Source of the DNA: Planctomycetota bacterium | GTDB lineage: Bacteria > Planctomycetota > Phycisphaerae > FEN-1346 | Reading direction: 5' to 3' | Length of the DNA: 5,702 bases | Assembly (NCBI GenBank): GCA_026387055.1 | Contig: JAPLML010000540.1 | Coordinates: 1 to 5,702, forward strand | Part shown: piece after piece, positions 5,032 through 5,702 of the stretch | Layout: each line of letters opens with the position of its first letter | How positions within the stretch are numbered: the stretch's first letter is position 1 | Notes under the pieces: generated by a model | Told to the model about the DNA's origin: nothing | Seen by the model: only the letters and a program-made list of their open reading frames with translations | Databases searched by the model: none | Program-made: the position numbers and the translations under genes

Positions 5032-5702
5032 TCAAGGGCCGGGCCGGGCGCCGGAGGGAAGACCGGAGGCATCAAAGAAGTCCCAGCTCCTGAGGACCAG
5101 GTCGCCCCCGTCGCCGAGGACCAGGAAGATCCCGACCATCTTCTCCACCCAGACTTCACTCCCAGGTTCAGCGGCAGTGGGGTTCGTGAGCATCCGCACC
5201 TGGCCGATGACCTGGACCTCATCGCGGGCGGCCCCGGTCATCCTCACCTGCACGCTGACCCACTGCGTGCGGCTGTCGACCACCTTGTCGGCCAGGTTCA
5301 GCCTCGCCTTGATCTCCTGATACGGCGACCGCTGGCGTTGGCCGTCGCTGATGCTCCAGGTCGCGAACGTCTTGGTCAGCCTCTGAGTAAGCGCCTGGCC
5401 CATGGCCCCGACGAGGTAGTTGCGCGACGGGGCGGTCTCCGACAAGAGCTTCCACGTGCCGTCCGGGTAGCCGTAGAAGACCCAGCACGCCAACGGCGCC
5501 TGGAGGGTGTCGCCGCGGGTCACGTTGGGGATGGTCCACTTGACATCCAGACTGCCCTCGACGACGCAGAGGTTGCCGCGCCAGGACCTCGCTTCTCCCC
5601 GCGGCAAGCTCCGCGGGCGGTCGAACGACGCGGCCATCCCGGCCTTCTTCACCGTGACCTGCATCGCGCCGGCGGTGGCGTTCATCCGGTGCTGCCACAA
5701 GG
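5032..5702 (-). CDS. Hypothetical beta-rich protein, C-terminal part (5' end beyond window)
   Basis: The reading frame runs from the right edge to a TGA at 5032-5034, showing 222 residues. I do not recognise the family. The sequence is rich in alternating hydrophobic/polar strands (for example around visible residues 12-19 AMQVTVKK, 44-60 and 146-168), contains aromatic clusters (LACWVFYGYPDGTWKLL, 70-86) and two cysteines (45 and 72), and has no membrane helix, which suggests a beta-sandwich-type extracellular or periplasmic protein. The middle (about 91-135) is more helical and charged. It ends in a short Pro/Gly tail (GLPSGARPGP). The frame is open through the edge, and no internal start is convincing, although an ATG at 5637 is preceded by AGAAGG and remains an alternative start. 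It converges with the URO-D-family gene, with a 34-bp gap. Codon use looks like that of the neighbours. Coding status is good; function unknown. Confidence 0.7.
   Translation of the reverse strand, partial: LWQHRMNATAGAMQVTVKKAGMAASFDRPRSLPRGEARSWRGNLCVVEGSLDVKWTIPNVTRGDTLQAPLACWVFYGYPDGTWKLLSETAPSRNYLVGAMGQALTQRLTKTFATWSISDGQRQRSPYQEIKARLNLADKVVDSRTQWVSVQVRMTGAARDEVQVIGQVRMLTNPTAAEPGSEVWVEKMVGIFLVLGDGGDLVLRSWDFFDASGLPSGARPGP

Overview
This 5.7 kb window is GC-rich bacterial DNA carrying six genes, four complete and two cut by the window edges. Five lie on the minus strand; only the URO-D-family gene is on the plus strand. I recognise no tRNA, rRNA, CRISPR array, insertion sequence or phage gene. 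The source looks like a Gram-negative environmental bacterium. The mix of a Tat-exported sugar-isomerase-fold protein, a non-haem URO-D-family enzyme, a periplasmic HEAT-like protein and a DUF981 membrane protein recalls Planctomycetota or relatives, but that placement is inference from gene content.

Layout from right to left, the direction of most transcription. (1) 5032-5702, minus: C-terminal 222 residues of a beta-rich hypothetical protein. (2) 3864-4997, plus: a URO-D/MtaA-family protein, convergent with gene 1 and divergent from gene 3. (3) 3185-3757, minus: a six-helix DUF981 membrane protein. (4) 1599-3047, minus: a Tat-signal protein with the L-fucose/L-arabinose isomerase fold. (5) 424-1455, minus: a secreted, all-helical HEAT-like protein. 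(6) 1-335, minus: the N-terminus of a family 5 (oligopeptide-type) extracellular solute-binding protein.

The spaces between genes hold readable control signals. Genes 4 and 5 each have a good sigma70-type promoter with exactly 17 bp between -35 and -10. A GC hairpin followed by a T-rich stretch separates genes 4 and 5 and is the best terminator here. The 106 bp divergent gap between genes 2 and 3 holds weaker, overlapping, oppositely directed promoter candidates. No promoter is visible for gene 6, which may be read through from gene 5 past a hairpin lacking a U-tract.

Functionally the genes are only loosely connected. A solute-binding protein, an exported sugar-isomerase-fold protein and a URO-D-family enzyme fit a lifestyle of scavenging carbohydrates or one-carbon compounds, but nothing in the sequence proves a shared pathway. 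I found no clear new multi-gene system. The items most worth following are the Cys-rich Tat-exported isomerase-fold protein, the dyad and repeat elements at the gene 5 promoter, and the variant metal-site motif of the URO-D-family protein.
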